Of a stretch of DNA of 64,000 bases, positions 25,119-33,650 are shown in pieces. Origin of the DNA: Flavobacteriaceae bacterium. GTDB lineage: Bacteria > Bacteroidota > Bacteroidia > Flavobacteriales > Flavobacteriaceae. The stretch spans positions 286,703 to 350,702 of the forward strand of contig JAHEKV010000004.1 of NCBI GenBank assembly GCA_024638165.1, written 5' to 3'. The position numbers and the translations under genes were made by a program. Every line of letters begins with the position of its first letter. Position 1 is the first letter of the stretch. The notes below the pieces were generated by a model, which was not told the origin of the DNA, ran no database searches, and saw nothing but the letters and a program-made list of their open reading frames with translations.

Positions 25119-26504
25119 TTATTTAATTTTCACAATTTGGGCCATTAATTCTGCCTCAGAAACGAGTTTATCTCCGACGAATGCCAAAGCTCTCATATGA
25201 CAGATACCACGTCGTATAGGAGTAATTAACTCACAATCGAAAATCAGGGTGTCTCCAGGATTTACCTGATGTTTAAATTTCACATTATCCATCTTCATGA
25301 AGAAGGTCAGGTAATTTTCCGGATCTGGAACGGTATTAAGAACCAAAACCCCTCCTGTTTGGGCCATAGCCTCAATTTGAAGTACTCCAGGCATTACAGG
25401 AGCACCAGGAAAGTGGCCTACAAAGTAGGCTTCATTCATGGATACGTTTTTCAGTCCTACGACTCTAGAGTCAGTTAGTTCTAGAATCTTATCTACTAAA
25501 AGAAATGGAGGACGATGCGGTAACATATCCATGATCTGTACCGTATCCATTACGGGGTCAGCATAGATATCAATTTTTGGTACTCGCTTGCGCTTTTCGT
25601 CCTTGATTTTCTTTTGCATCACCTTAGCAAATTCAGTATTCACCAAGTGACCGGGTTTACAAGCAATTACTCTACCCTGTATTTTACTTCCAATAAGAGC
25701 TAAATCTCCGATTACATCAAGTAGTTTGTGCCTTGCTGCTTCATTGGGATACTTTAATTCTAAGTTATTGAGAATGCCGTTTGGAGTAACCTGAATATCT
25801 TCTTTCTCAAAGGCTGCTTTCAGTTTACTTAAAGTTTCATTTGAAAGCTCCTTATCTACATACACAATGGCATTGTTTAGATCTCCGCCTCTAATTAGGC
25901 CTTGATCTAGCAACATCTCGATGTCATGCAAAAAGCTGAATGTACGAGCATCAGCGATTTCTTCTTTGAACTCCTCAATGGAATAAAGTGAAGCATTTTG
26001 TGTCCCAAGAATCTTAGTACCAAAATCAACCATCACCTGTACCTCGTAGTTCTCAGAAGGCAAAATGATAATTTCAGATCCAGATTCTGCGTCTTTGTAA
26101 TGAATTGGTTCAGAAACGACATAGACTTCACGATCTGCCTCTTGTTCTACCTTACCTGCCTTTTCAAGAGCTTCGATAAAATACTTCGCAGATCCATCTA
26201 AAATAGGTGGTTCGCTGGCGTTAATTTCAATGATTGCGTTATCGTAATCTAATCCAGTTAGTGCAGCAAGAACATGCTCTGAAGTTTGAACTTCTACACC
26301 GTTACAATCTAACACAGTGCTTCTTTGAGTTTTATTGACCCATTTGGCAGAAGCAGGCACCTCTGGACTTCCTTCAAGATCAACTCTTTTAAAAACGAAC
26401 CCTGTGTCTGGCGCAGCGGGCAAAAAAGTCAAAGTTACTTCTTGACCTGTATGCAGGCCAATACCAGATATACTAATCGCTCTCTCTAAAGTAGTTTGTT
26501 TCAC
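25119..26504 (-). CDS. Bifunctional LpxC deacetylase / FabZ dehydratase
   Basis: This 461-residue fusion is typical of Bacteroidota. The LpxC half (about 1-305) carries the zinc ligands His in TSEHVLAALTGL, and His and Asp in HKLLDVIGDLALIG, with the second His region CKPGHLVNTEFAK. The FabZ half (about 318-461) has LPHRPPFLLVDKI, the catalytic GHFPGAPVMPGVLQIEAMAQTGG and NPGDTL. LpxC commits UDP-3-acyl-GlcNAc to lipid A, and FabZ dehydrates hydroxyacyl-ACP. They compete for the same hydroxyacyl-ACP pool, so the fusion fixes their ratio. The start overlaps the lpxD stop by 4 bases. Confidence 0.96.
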   Translation of the reverse strand: MKQTTLERAISISGIGLHTGQEVTLTFLPAAPDTGFVFKRVDLEGSPEVPASAKWVNKTQRSTVLDCNGVEVQTSEHVLAALTGLDYDNAIIEINASEPPILDGSAKYFIEALEKAGKVEQEADREVYVVSEPIHYKDAESGSEIIILPSENYEVQVMVDFGTKILGTQNASLYSIEEFKEEIADARTFSFLHDIEMLLDQGLIRGGDLNNAIVYVDKELSNETLSKLKAAFEKEDIQVTPNGILNNLELKYPNEAARHKLLDVIGDLALIGSKIQGRVIACKPGHLVNTEFAKVMQKKIKDEKRKRVPKIDIYADPVMDTVQIMDMLPHRPPFLLVDKILELTDSRVVGLKNVSMNEAYFVGHFPGAPVMPGVLQIEAMAQTGGVLVLNTVPDPENYLTFFMKMDNVKFKHQVNPGDTLIFDCELITPIRRGICHMRALAFVGDKLVSEAELMAQIVKIK

Positions 26505-27538
26505 TTCTTTGATGATTTATTGCTTACTTGTTCTAATTGTTTAACTCTAGCTTCAAGAGATACTAGATTTTTAAAATGAATGTACGATTTGCTGTAGGTA
26601 TTATAGTCTATCGCTGGGGTACCTTGAATTTTCTCGTTGTTTTTGACTTTACGGGTAACACCGCTTTGAGCTTGAATCTTGGCTCCGTCACCGATTTCAA
26701 TATGACCCACGATACCTGCCTGACCTCCTATCATCACTTGGCTACCAATCTTCGTCGATCCTGCTACACCGGTTTGAGCGGCGATTACGGTATTTGGACC
26801 AACACAAACATTATGTGCTAGATGTACTTGATTATCGAGTTTAACACCCTTTGAAATACGAGTTTCCCCGAAGGTTGCTCGATCAATAGTACAGGAAGAA
26901 CCAATGTCTACCCCATCTTCGATGACTACCTTTCCTAATTGAGGAATTTTATCAAACCCACCATTTTCATTAGGAGAGAATCCAAATCCAGGTGCACCGA
27001 TTACAGAATTAGCATGAATAACAACATCATTCCCAATTATGGTATCTGAATAAATCTTTACACCAGGGTAAATTTCACAACGTTCACCAATGGTAACATT
27101 ACGACCAATAAAGGATTGAGCGTGAATTTGTGTATCTGAAGCAATCTTGGCACCCCTTTCAATTACCGCTAGCGGACCTACATATACTGAGGTTTCAACA
27201 GACGCGCTCTCATGAATGTTCGCCGAACTATCAACACCATGATATTCCGGCTTTATTGCTTGTTCATAAGCCCTCAATAACTGAGCAAAAGCACGATAAG
27301 GGTCCTCTACCTTTAGCAAGGTGGTATGAATAGGTTCTTTAAGTTGAATGCCTTTAGATACAATTACTGCAGAAGCTTCAGTGCTATAGAGAAAGTTTTC
27401 ATATTTCGGATTCGCTAAAAACGAAATTCCACGATCGCTTCCCTCTTCAATTGCCGAGAAGTGGTCAATAACTTGATTAGGGTCGCCAATGATCTCGGCC
27501 CCAATCCAATCGGCAATTTGTTGTACATCAAAGTTCAT
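26501..27538 (-). CDS. lpxD: UDP-3-O-acylglucosamine N-acyltransferase
   Basis: This 345-residue protein starts at ATG 27538 (MNFDVQQIADWIG). A TTG at 27547 lies inside the -7 box and is rejected. The uridine-binding N-terminal domain (about 1-95) is followed by a long hexapeptide beta-helix (about 100-310), with the catalytic His in DNQVHLAHNVCVG and HANSVIGAPGFGF typical of LpxD. A C-terminal helix (FKNLVSLEARVKQLEQV) follows. It adds the second hydroxyacyl chain of lipid A. It overlaps lpxC/fabZ by 4 bases. The -7 box ends 6 bases from the ATG, so the message should be almost leaderless. Confidence 0.96.
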   Translation of the reverse strand: MNFDVQQIADWIGAEIIGDPNQVIDHFSAIEEGSDRGISFLANPKYENFLYSTEASAVIVSKGIQLKEPIHTTLLKVEDPYRAFAQLLRAYEQAIKPEYHGVDSSANIHESASVETSVYVGPLAVIERGAKIASDTQIHAQSFIGRNVTIGERCEIYPGVKIYSDTIIGNDVVIHANSVIGAPGFGFSPNENGGFDKIPQLGKVVIEDGVDIGSSCTIDRATFGETRISKGVKLDNQVHLAHNVCVGPNTVIAAQTGVAGSTKIGSQVMIGGQAGIVGHIEIGDGAKIQAQSGVTRKVKNNEKIQGTPAIDYNTYSKSYIHFKNLVSLEARVKQLEQVSNKSSKK

Positions 27539-27544
27539 TCGGCG

Positions 27545-27552
27545 CAAAGGTA
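27545..27552 (-). promoter_or_regulatory. -7 box (TACCTTTG) of the lpx operon
   Basis: Exact TAnnTTTG match with only 6 nt between the box and the lpxD ATG at 27538. It sets that start and predicts a transcript with a leader of about 0-3 bases. Confidence 0.6.
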
Positions 27553-27557
27553 AGGAT

Positions 27558-28778
27558 TTATGGCAGTTGTAGTTGAGGTGAGCAGATATAGTTCTTCTCG
27601 TGTTTTACACTAAATGCACCGGCTCCCGCATAACGACTCGCCTGCATAAAATCCATCACCTCACCTCCTCTAAAAAGAATCCGAATGGGTTGTTTATTAG
27701 GGTTATAAGCTAAGTTCCAAAGTGTACCGTCATAAACGAGATAATGTGCATCACTTAAACTCACCTTATATTCCTTTGCTACCTCTGACTTTAATGCTGT
27801 TAATTCTTTTTCGGTTACGCGTTCTTCTCTAAACCTAACCTCAAGTAAATCCCTATTGAGAATTCCGCTACAAAGACGAGCTAGAATCGAATCGCTGTGG
27901 TTTGACCATCTTTTAATACATGCCATAATATCAATATCATCGATCGCAGCAAATTGATGAAGCGTAACACTATCGTTTGAAAATTGTTGATTCAAAAAGT
28001 ACATCAGATTCGGTGGACCCTCAATGGATTCCCCGCTACGAATTAATTCTTTAGCTCTTTCAATGATCTTTCCGAGCATGATTTCAGCGACGATACTCGT
28101 CTTGTGAAGGTAAACCTGCCAATACATAAAGCGGCGCGCCATTAGAAATTTCTCAACGGAGTAAATTCCCTTTTCTTCTATGACAAGAGAATCATTCACC
28201 ACGTTTATGGTACTAATCAAACGCTCCGAATTGATATTTCCTTCAGTAACACCAGCAAAGAAGCTATCTCGTTTGAGATAATCAAGACGGTCCATATCAA
28301 GCTGACTAGAAACTAGTTGATTTAAAAAAGGTCGATCTGATTCCCCTTTAAAAATGGCGATTGCTTTATCGAGTTGACCATCAAATTCTTCATTCAAAAG
28401 CTCCATAAATCCTAAAGAAAGGGATTCATGATGTTTCGAAATTAACTTCTCTTCTAATGCATGAGAAAATGGACCATGGCCTATATCGTGAAGTAAAATT
28501 GCTAATAACAATCCTTGTTTCTCTTCTGACGAAATGCTTACTCCCTTGAGGGTCAAGGTATCAATCGCTTTTTGCATTAAATTCATCGCACCCAAAGCGT
28601 GATGAAAACGAGTATGATGCGCACCGGGATACACCAAATAGGAAAGACCCATTTGTGAAATTCGTCTTAACCTTTGAAAAAAAGGATGAGAGATAACTTG
28701 AAGAATAAGTGGTGAAGGAATGGCGACAGATCCGTATATCGGGTCATTAAACACCTTTAATTTATGGCTAGACAACAC
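27558..28778 (-). CDS. HD-domain phosphohydrolase (dGTPase-like)
   Basis: This 406-residue HD-superfamily protein has the metal-binding set HTRFHHALGAMNLM (near residue 54), LLHDIGHGPFSHALE (H-D) and a later Asp in QLDMDRLDYLKRDSF. The last motif is typical of the SAMHD1/YdhJ-type branch acting on nucleotides. No ATG is available; the start is GTG at 28778 or TTG at 28775. It is divergent from tsaE and leads toward lpxD, 20 bases downstream. A one-mismatch -7 box (CATCTTTG, minus strand, 28802-28809) lies upstream. The substrate is not deducible. Confidence 0.88.
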   Translation of the reverse strand: MLSSHKLKVFNDPIYGSVAIPSPLILQVISHPFFQRLRRISQMGLSYLVYPGAHHTRFHHALGAMNLMQKAIDTLTLKGVSISSEEKQGLLLAILLHDIGHGPFSHALEEKLISKHHESLSLGFMELLNEEFDGQLDKAIAIFKGESDRPFLNQLVSSQLDMDRLDYLKRDSFFAGVTEGNINSERLISTINVVNDSLVIEEKGIYSVEKFLMARRFMYWQVYLHKTSIVAEIMLGKIIERAKELIRSGESIEGPPNLMYFLNQQFSNDSVTLHQFAAIDDIDIMACIKRWSNHSDSILARLCSGILNRDLLEVRFREERVTEKELTALKSEVAKEYKVSLSDAHYLVYDGTLWNLAYNPNKQPIRILFRGGEVMDFMQASRYAGAGAFSVKHEKNYICSPQLQLP

Positions 28779-28786
28779 TATCTTTG
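28779..28786 (+). promoter_or_regulatory. -7 box (TATCTTTG) of tsaE
   Basis: Exact TAnnTTTG match ending 20 nt before the tsaE ATG at 28807. It begins 1 base beyond the GTG start of the divergent HD-domain gene, so the two promoters are interleaved. Confidence 0.55.
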
Positions 28787-28806
28787 ATACTTATAGAGTC
28801 ACAAAG

Positions 28807-29265
28807 ATGACCATAAATATGTCAGTAGGCAAGAAAGCACATCCCGACCTTGTACTTGAGTACACCTTAGAAGATATCGACCAATACGCTTTAGAGATTA
28901 TTAATCGACTACCTTCTAGAGGTGAAGTGTACGTGGAAGGAGAAATGGGTACAGGAAAGACTACATTAATAAAGGCCATTTTACGGATTTTGGGAGTAAA
29001 AGATGTTATTAGTAGCCCTACCTTCTCCCTGGTGAATACTTATGAATTACCTAACCACATGCCTGTATATCATGCCGATCTTTATCGAGTTGAAAACGAA
29101 GAAGAACTTTATGATATTGGTTTTGACGAGTACCTTGATTCAAACAGCTTAATCTTTATTGAATGGTCAGAACGTATGTCTTCCCTATTTAATCCTAAGG
29201 CCATTACGGTATCGATTGAAATCACTGCAGAGAATCGACGGAAATTGAGTATTTATCGTTCCTGA
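28807..29265 (+). CDS. tsaE: tRNA threonylcarbamoyladenosine biosynthesis ATPase TsaE
   Basis: This 152-residue P-loop ATPase drives t6A37 modification of ANN-decoding tRNAs together with TsaB and TsaD. Walker A is GEMGTGKTT, the TsaE signature is SSPTFSLVNTYE, followed by HADLYRVENEEELYDIGFDEY and FIEWSERM. The start is ATG 28807 (MTINMSVGKK), or ATG 28819. A longer frame back to 28720 overlaps the divergent HD gene and the promoter and is rejected. It is followed by alanine dehydrogenase 18 bases later, which is the usual neighbour in flavobacteria. Confidence 0.94.
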   Translation: MTINMSVGKKAHPDLVLEYTLEDIDQYALEIINRLPSRGEVYVEGEMGTGKTTLIKAILRILGVKDVISSPTFSLVNTYELPNHMPVYHADLYRVENEEELYDIGFDEYLDSNSLIFIEWSERMSSLFNPKAITVSIEITAENRRKLSIYRS

Positions 29266-29283
29266 TTTTGTATTTTTCGCAGC

Positions 29284-30477
29284 ATGAGTAAATCTCCATT
29301 TTCAAGAACTGAGCTTTTACCTCAAGAGGAAAGACTTTGGGTTAACCATTCTGATGAGCGCCTAATTGTAAGCTTTGCAAAGGCTTCAACGCTTCAAGAA
29401 AGAAGAGTTGCAATTACACCAGAAGGAGTGAAACAGCTTTGTCATTTAGGTCATGAAATAATCATTGAGAAGGATTTAGGACTACATGCAGGATATGACA
29501 ATCGGTCATATTCTGAGGCGGGTGCTGAGGTTACAGCTGATGACAAAAGAGTATTTGGTTCTCCATTTATTGTCAAGATTGATCCTTTTACCATAGAGGA
29601 GATTGAAAAGGTTACGGTAGGCTGTACCCTTTTATCTGCTCTTCAGATAAAAACTAAGGAGAAAGCCTACTTTGAAAAGCTTCTTGAAAAGAAAATTACG
29701 GCGATTGGTTTAGAATTTATTCGAGAAGGTTCTGATCATTTTCCATTTGTTGAAAGTTTAGGTGAGATTGCTGGGCAAAGTGCCATTCATATTGCTTCTG
29801 AATTACTTTCTGCCTCTAATAAAGGTAACGGTTTGCTTTTCGGAAGTATTACTGGTGTTCCTCCTTTACAAACAGTGGTTATAGGAGCACAAACGACAGG
29901 TATAGAAGCTGCTCGAACCGCTTTATCCTTAGGATCAGATGTAACACTATACGATAATGATTTATCAAAATTAAGAAGTGCTCGTAACAGTATAGGACCA
30001 AATTTACATACCTCTACCCTATCCCAAGAGGGAATATCAAGACATCTTAAAACTGCAGATGTTGTCATCGGAACGCTTACAGGAGAAAAAAGAGCACCGA
30101 TTGTCGTCTTAGAGTCCATGGTTGCTCAAATGAAATCAGGATCGATCATTGTCGATGTTAGCATCGATAGTGGGGGGTGTATCGAAACCTCAGAGCTTAC
30201 CACTCATGATGATCCTATTCGTGTTATTTATGATGTAGTTCATTATGGGGTTCCAAACATTCCATCGAGATATCCAAAAACTTCCTCTATCGCGCTCAAC
30301 GCATTAGTGGTTTCCTATCTTCTTAAATTGACCTCAAATGGAGGAGTGCCAGCAGGATTTAAAAATTCTCAAGAATTACAATCAGGGGTTTATACCTATA
30401 ACGGATATTTAACTAGTAACTTTGTATCTGATTGGTTTCCTCTACCCTTTCGAAATCTTTCGCTATTAACACTATAA
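29284..30477 (+). CDS. ald: Alanine dehydrogenase
   Basis: This 397-residue NAD-dependent enzyme interconverts L-alanine and pyruvate plus ammonia. The N-terminal catalytic domain has KASTLQERRVAITPEGV (substrate Arg and Lys), and the Rossmann region is TVVIGAQTTGIEAARTALSLGSDVTLYDND. The C-terminal part has SIIVDVSIDSGGCIETSE and YGVPNIPSRYPKTSSIAL. The chain is longer at the N-terminus than Bacillus Ald (residues 1-30 extra), as in the Bacteroidota branch. A one-mismatch box TGATTTTG at 29263-29270 lies just upstream. It is likely co-transcribed with tsaE and the next small membrane protein. Confidence 0.93.
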   Translation: MSKSPFSRTELLPQEERLWVNHSDERLIVSFAKASTLQERRVAITPEGVKQLCHLGHEIIIEKDLGLHAGYDNRSYSEAGAEVTADDKRVFGSPFIVKIDPFTIEEIEKVTVGCTLLSALQIKTKEKAYFEKLLEKKITAIGLEFIREGSDHFPFVESLGEIAGQSAIHIASELLSASNKGNGLLFGSITGVPPLQTVVIGAQTTGIEAARTALSLGSDVTLYDNDLSKLRSARNSIGPNLHTSTLSQEGISRHLKTADVVIGTLTGEKRAPIVVLESMVAQMKSGSIIVDVSIDSGGCIETSELTTHDDPIRVIYDVVHYGVPNIPSRYPKTSSIALNALVVSYLLKLTSNGGVPAGFKNSQELQSGVYTYNGYLTSNFVSDWFPLPFRNLSLLTL

Positions 30478-30478
30478 T

Positions 30479-30805
30479 ATGGCTTTCGTTAAGCGATTAT
30501 TCTGGTACCTTATCGGATTAGGAATTGGCTCCATTTTCTTGTGGTTTATCGTTGATAAAAAAACCGATGGCAAAGGCGTAGACTTTTGTTACTTACCTAA
30601 TTGTAGAGTAGTTAAAGATCTCAGAACCGCAAATGTGATAAAGGGGCAGGATAGTTTAAAAATTGCGAAACTCCTTGAAGAGGCGTCTATCGACTTCAAA
30701 AGAAGTGAACCTCGAAAAGAACCCTGTAAGGAATATCTTTTTGAAAATGCTGGTATTGAACACAGAATCGCCCGTTGTCCTGAAGGAGTTAGGCTGATTG
30801 AATAA
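30479..30805 (+). CDS. Small membrane-anchored protein, possibly DUF4258
   Basis: This 108-residue protein has one N-terminal membrane segment (about residues 8-24, LFWYLIGLGIGSIFLWFIV) and a soluble domain with four Cys residues (FCYLPNCRV, EPCKEYLF, ARCPEGV). The middle reads KGQDSLKIAKLLEEASIDFKRSEPRKEPC. It resembles the flavobacterial DUF4258-type proteins found next to alanine dehydrogenase, but that placement is from memory and tentative. It starts 1 base after the ald stop. Its stop is 2 bases from the convergent proline dehydrogenase. Function unknown. Confidence 0.75.
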   Translation: MAFVKRLFWYLIGLGIGSIFLWFIVDKKTDGKGVDFCYLPNCRVVKDLRTANVIKGQDSLKIAKLLEEASIDFKRSEPRKEPCKEYLFENAGIEHRIARCPEGVRLIE

Positions 30806-30807
30806 GG

Positions 30808-31986
30808 TTAGTTCAGAATTTTTCTTCTCTTCAATTCCTTCGTGATCAGAGTTAATTCTCTGCCCGTTTGACCAGCGACTGAAGTATTTTCCTCAGCTCT
30901 TCTGATGAGATAAGGCAATACGTCTCTAATTGGGCCGTAAGGAATTAATTTTATGGCGTTAAAAGAATGAGAAGCCAGATTATAAGTGATCTGATCACTC
31001 ATACCATATAGTTGGGCAAATGAAACTCTTGGGTCTCCCGGCTTAATCCCCTGTTTTTTCATAAGGGTTGTCGTGAGAAGTGTGCTAGATTCATTATGAG
31101 ATCCAACTACTAAGCCGCAAAAGTCTATATTTTCAAATACTAATCGGATAGCATTGTCGAAGTTATTATCTGTCGCTTGTTTGTCTTTACAAATAGGTGA
31201 GTTATAGCCCAATTTTATAGCCCTTTCTCGCTCCTTTTCCATATAGGCTCCTCTGACAAGTTTAGCTCCGACTTTAAACCCATTATTTCTTCCAGTAATT
31301 ATCCATGAACTTAAGACCTCTAAGCGATCATGGCGATACATTTGAAAAGTGTTATTTACGATGATGTCATTCGTATTAAACCTTTCCATCATTTCTAAGG
31401 CTAAAAGATCAGCAGCATCTTGCATCCAGGTTTCTTCAGCATCAATAAGGATGCTCACGTTCAACCTAGCCGCTTCATTAAATATGGATAGGTATCGTTT
31501 ACGAATACGTTCAAACGCATCCTTTGTTTCTTGATTAGCGTCCTTTTTTAATGCATTTTCGAAAACCGAATACGCTCCTATTGCTGTTGGTTTAAAAACG
31601 CCAAAGGCTTCTCCTTCATCTTTATTTACCATTTGGAGTGAATCAATGATCGAAGCAGTTTTCTTGTCGTATTGTTCTTCAGATTCTTGGCCTTCTACAG
31701 AATAATCTAGAATGGCCTTCACCCCATTTTTATTCAAATCAGCAACCAAATCTGAACAATCTGAGCGATTAACACCACCGCAAAACTGTCTAAAAACGGT
31801 TGACTTAATGATTTGTGGAATCAATGGCAATCTAACTTTAAGACCAAAAAGAGCCAGGTTAGAACCGAAAGAAACCCATCTCGAATTCCTCATCATCTTG
31901 AACATTAAATACGCTTTTCGTAATTCTGGCGAAGACTTTTGAGAAAAGGCAATCTCGGTATTATCAAACCTTAAATCTGAATTCAT
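30808..31986 (-). CDS. Proline dehydrogenase (monofunctional)
   Basis: This 392-residue FAD-dependent (beta-alpha)8 enzyme oxidises proline to pyrroline-5-carboxylate. Family motifs are seen: ILIDAEETWMQDAADLLA, NTFQMYRHDRLEVL, GAKLVRGAYMEKERERA (FAD and substrate site), VVGSHNESS, FAQLYGMSDQITYNLA and the C-terminal PYLIRRAEENTSV. There is no fused P5C dehydrogenase, so it is not full PutA. It is divergent from aroB. The minus-strand box TATCTTTA (32000-32007, one mismatch) lies 13 bases upstream. Convergent with the small membrane protein after a 2-base gap. Confidence 0.93.
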   Translation of the reverse strand: MNSDLRFDNTEIAFSQKSSPELRKAYLMFKMMRNSRWVSFGSNLALFGLKVRLPLIPQIIKSTVFRQFCGGVNRSDCSDLVADLNKNGVKAILDYSVEGQESEEQYDKKTASIIDSLQMVNKDEGEAFGVFKPTAIGAYSVFENALKKDANQETKDAFERIRKRYLSIFNEAARLNVSILIDAEETWMQDAADLLALEMMERFNTNDIIVNNTFQMYRHDRLEVLSSWIITGRNNGFKVGAKLVRGAYMEKERERAIKLGYNSPICKDKQATDNNFDNAIRLVFENIDFCGLVVGSHNESSTLLTTTLMKKQGIKPGDPRVSFAQLYGMSDQITYNLASHSFNAIKLIPYGPIRDVLPYLIRRAEENTSVAGQTGRELTLITKELKRRKILN

Positions 31987-32054
31987 GCTCTTTTTTCAGT
32001 AAAGATATTTCAAAGAGTCCTTATTCTAAACATACGATAGTATATTTACTCCCT

Positions 32055-33095
32055 ATGAAAACTCACGAAGTATATTTTGATCATTTAGGCGTAAAACCAT
32101 TTGAAAACCTAATCATGGAATCAGGCATTTCAAAAACCTTTGTACTATGCGATCAAATCACTGCGGAGTTGTGTTTACCTGTTTTAAAGGAACTGGTTGA
32201 TCTTCGAGAATTTACCCTTATTCTTATCCCAACAGGAGAATCCCATAAGACGATTGATACATGTAATATAGTCTGGGAGCTATTAACAAAAGTCAACGCA
32301 GACAGAAAGGCCCTGCTTATTAATTTAGGCGGTGGTGTTCTAACTGATTTAGGGGGTTTTGCTGCGAGTTGCTACAAGCGAGGAATCCGATTTGTAAATA
32401 TCCCTACTACCCTACTTGCCATGGTTGATGCTTCAACAGGAGGAAAAACAGGCGTAGATTTTGGAAGTTTTAAAAATCAAATCGGTGTTTTCTCCGCTCC
32501 GGAGTTTACATGGGTTCACTCTATTTTTCTAAAGAGCTTACCTCAAAACCAAATTCGCAGTGGGGCTGCAGAAATGATCAAACACGGTCTTATTTACGAT
32601 TCTAAGCACTTCGATGAGGTAATTTCTAATTTTAGTGATTTGACATCACTTATTAGTGATTCTGTCTCGATTAAACAAGCTGTTGTTGCTCAAGATCCTA
32701 CTGAAAAAGGTTTACGAAAGATTTTAAATTTTGGGCACACCTTAGGGCATGCTATAGAGAGCTTTTACCTCAAAACCTCTTCCTCTTTACTACACGGTGA
32801 AGCGATAGCGGTCGGCATGATTTTAGAGGCTCACTTATCGCATAGAAGAATAGGTTTATCTCATGAGGACTTAGCGACCATCACTAACCATATTCATAGT
32901 CTTTACGATTTACCAAAAATCAACCCTGCTGATTACCAAGCAATTATCGAACTTACTAAACAGGATAAAAAAAACGAACACGGGAGTGTTCGTTTTGTTG
33001 GAATAGAACAAATAGGAAAAGCAGCCTATGATATACCACTAGCGGTAGAAGATGTATTAGAAGCCTTTTCCTACTATAAAGAGGTTACTTTATAG
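32055..33095 (+). CDS. aroB: 3-dehydroquinate synthase
   Basis: This 346-residue enzyme makes 3-dehydroquinate from DAHP in the shikimate pathway. NAD and substrate loops are GGGVLTDLGGFAASCYKRGI and NIPTTLLAMVDASTGGKTGVD. Metal ligands are in GAAEMIKHGLIYD (Glu), FGHTLGHAIE (His) and LLHGEAIAVGM (His). Length is normal. A one-mismatch box TATATTTA (32041-32048) ends 6 bases before the ATG. Its last 6 bases overlap the convergent Lrp gene. No other shikimate gene is in the window. Confidence 0.96.
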   Translation: MKTHEVYFDHLGVKPFENLIMESGISKTFVLCDQITAELCLPVLKELVDLREFTLILIPTGESHKTIDTCNIVWELLTKVNADRKALLINLGGGVLTDLGGFAASCYKRGIRFVNIPTTLLAMVDASTGGKTGVDFGSFKNQIGVFSAPEFTWVHSIFLKSLPQNQIRSGAAEMIKHGLIYDSKHFDEVISNFSDLTSLISDSVSIKQAVVAQDPTEKGLRKILNFGHTLGHAIESFYLKTSSSLLHGEAIAVGMILEAHLSHRRIGLSHEDLATITNHIHSLYDLPKINPADYQAIIELTKQDKKNEHGSVRFVGIEQIGKAAYDIPLAVEDVLEAFSYYKEVTL

Positions 33096-33569
33096 CTCTC
33101 TAAAGATTGTATGCATGAGTCGTTTTTTATCATTAATCGACTCTTCCATGGCAATCATCGTTTCGGTTCTACTCACACCATCGATATCATCAATCTTAAA
33201 AATGATGTTTTTGGCGTGAGTGGTGTCCCTAGCTCTGATTTTACAGAAAATATTAAACTTACCGGTGGTAATGTGCGCCACAGTAACGTATGGAATATCA
33301 GCCAAACGTTCAAGAACAAACTTGGTCATGTGCGTCTTTTCTAGAAAAATCCCGACGTAAGCGATGAATGAATAGCCTAACTTTTCATAATCTAAAGTCA
33401 AAGATGAACCTTTAATTAGGTCAGCATCCTCCATTTTTTTAACACGGACGTGAACGGTTCCGGCTGAAATCAATAATTTTTTGGCGATATCAGTGTAAGG
33501 AATACGAGTATTCTCGATTAACATGTCAAGAATCTGGTGATCAATTTCGTCTAATTTAACTTTTGGCAT
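33090..33569 (-). CDS. Lrp/AsnC-family transcriptional regulator
   Basis: This 159-residue protein has an N-terminal helix-turn-helix (about 1-60: LDEIDHQILDMLIENTRIPYTDIAKKLLISAGTVHVRVKKMEDADLIKG). It also has a C-terminal RAM/AsnC effector domain (about 68-150: SFIAYVGIFLEKTHM, VTVAHITTGKFNIFCKIRARDT). Such proteins bind amino acids and regulate amino-acid genes globally or locally. Alanine and proline dehydrogenases lie within 4 kb, but no direct link is visible. An exact -7 box lies 16 bases before the ATG. The 3' end overlaps aroB. Confidence 0.92.
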   Translation of the reverse strand: MPKVKLDEIDHQILDMLIENTRIPYTDIAKKLLISAGTVHVRVKKMEDADLIKGSSLTLDYEKLGYSFIAYVGIFLEKTHMTKFVLERLADIPYVTVAHITTGKFNIFCKIRARDTTHAKNIIFKIDDIDGVSRTETMIAMEESINDKKRLMHTIFREL

Positions 33570-33585
33570 ATCCTTGTATTTTCGG

Positions 33586-33593
33586 CAAAAATA
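33586..33593 (-). promoter_or_regulatory. -7 box (TATTTTTG) of the Lrp-family gene
   Basis: Exact TAnnTTTG match ending 16 nt before the ATG at 33569. Confidence 0.55.
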
Positions 33594-33650
33594 CTACAGA
33601 ATTGAAGAAAATCTTATAAATAATTCAATTTTATTAAAAATTACTGAGAA

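Noticed and set aside
28720-28806. Longer tsaE start
   Set aside because: It overlaps the divergent HD-domain gene and its promoter. TsaE homology begins after 28807, and the -7 box at 28779-28786 is downstream of the longer start.
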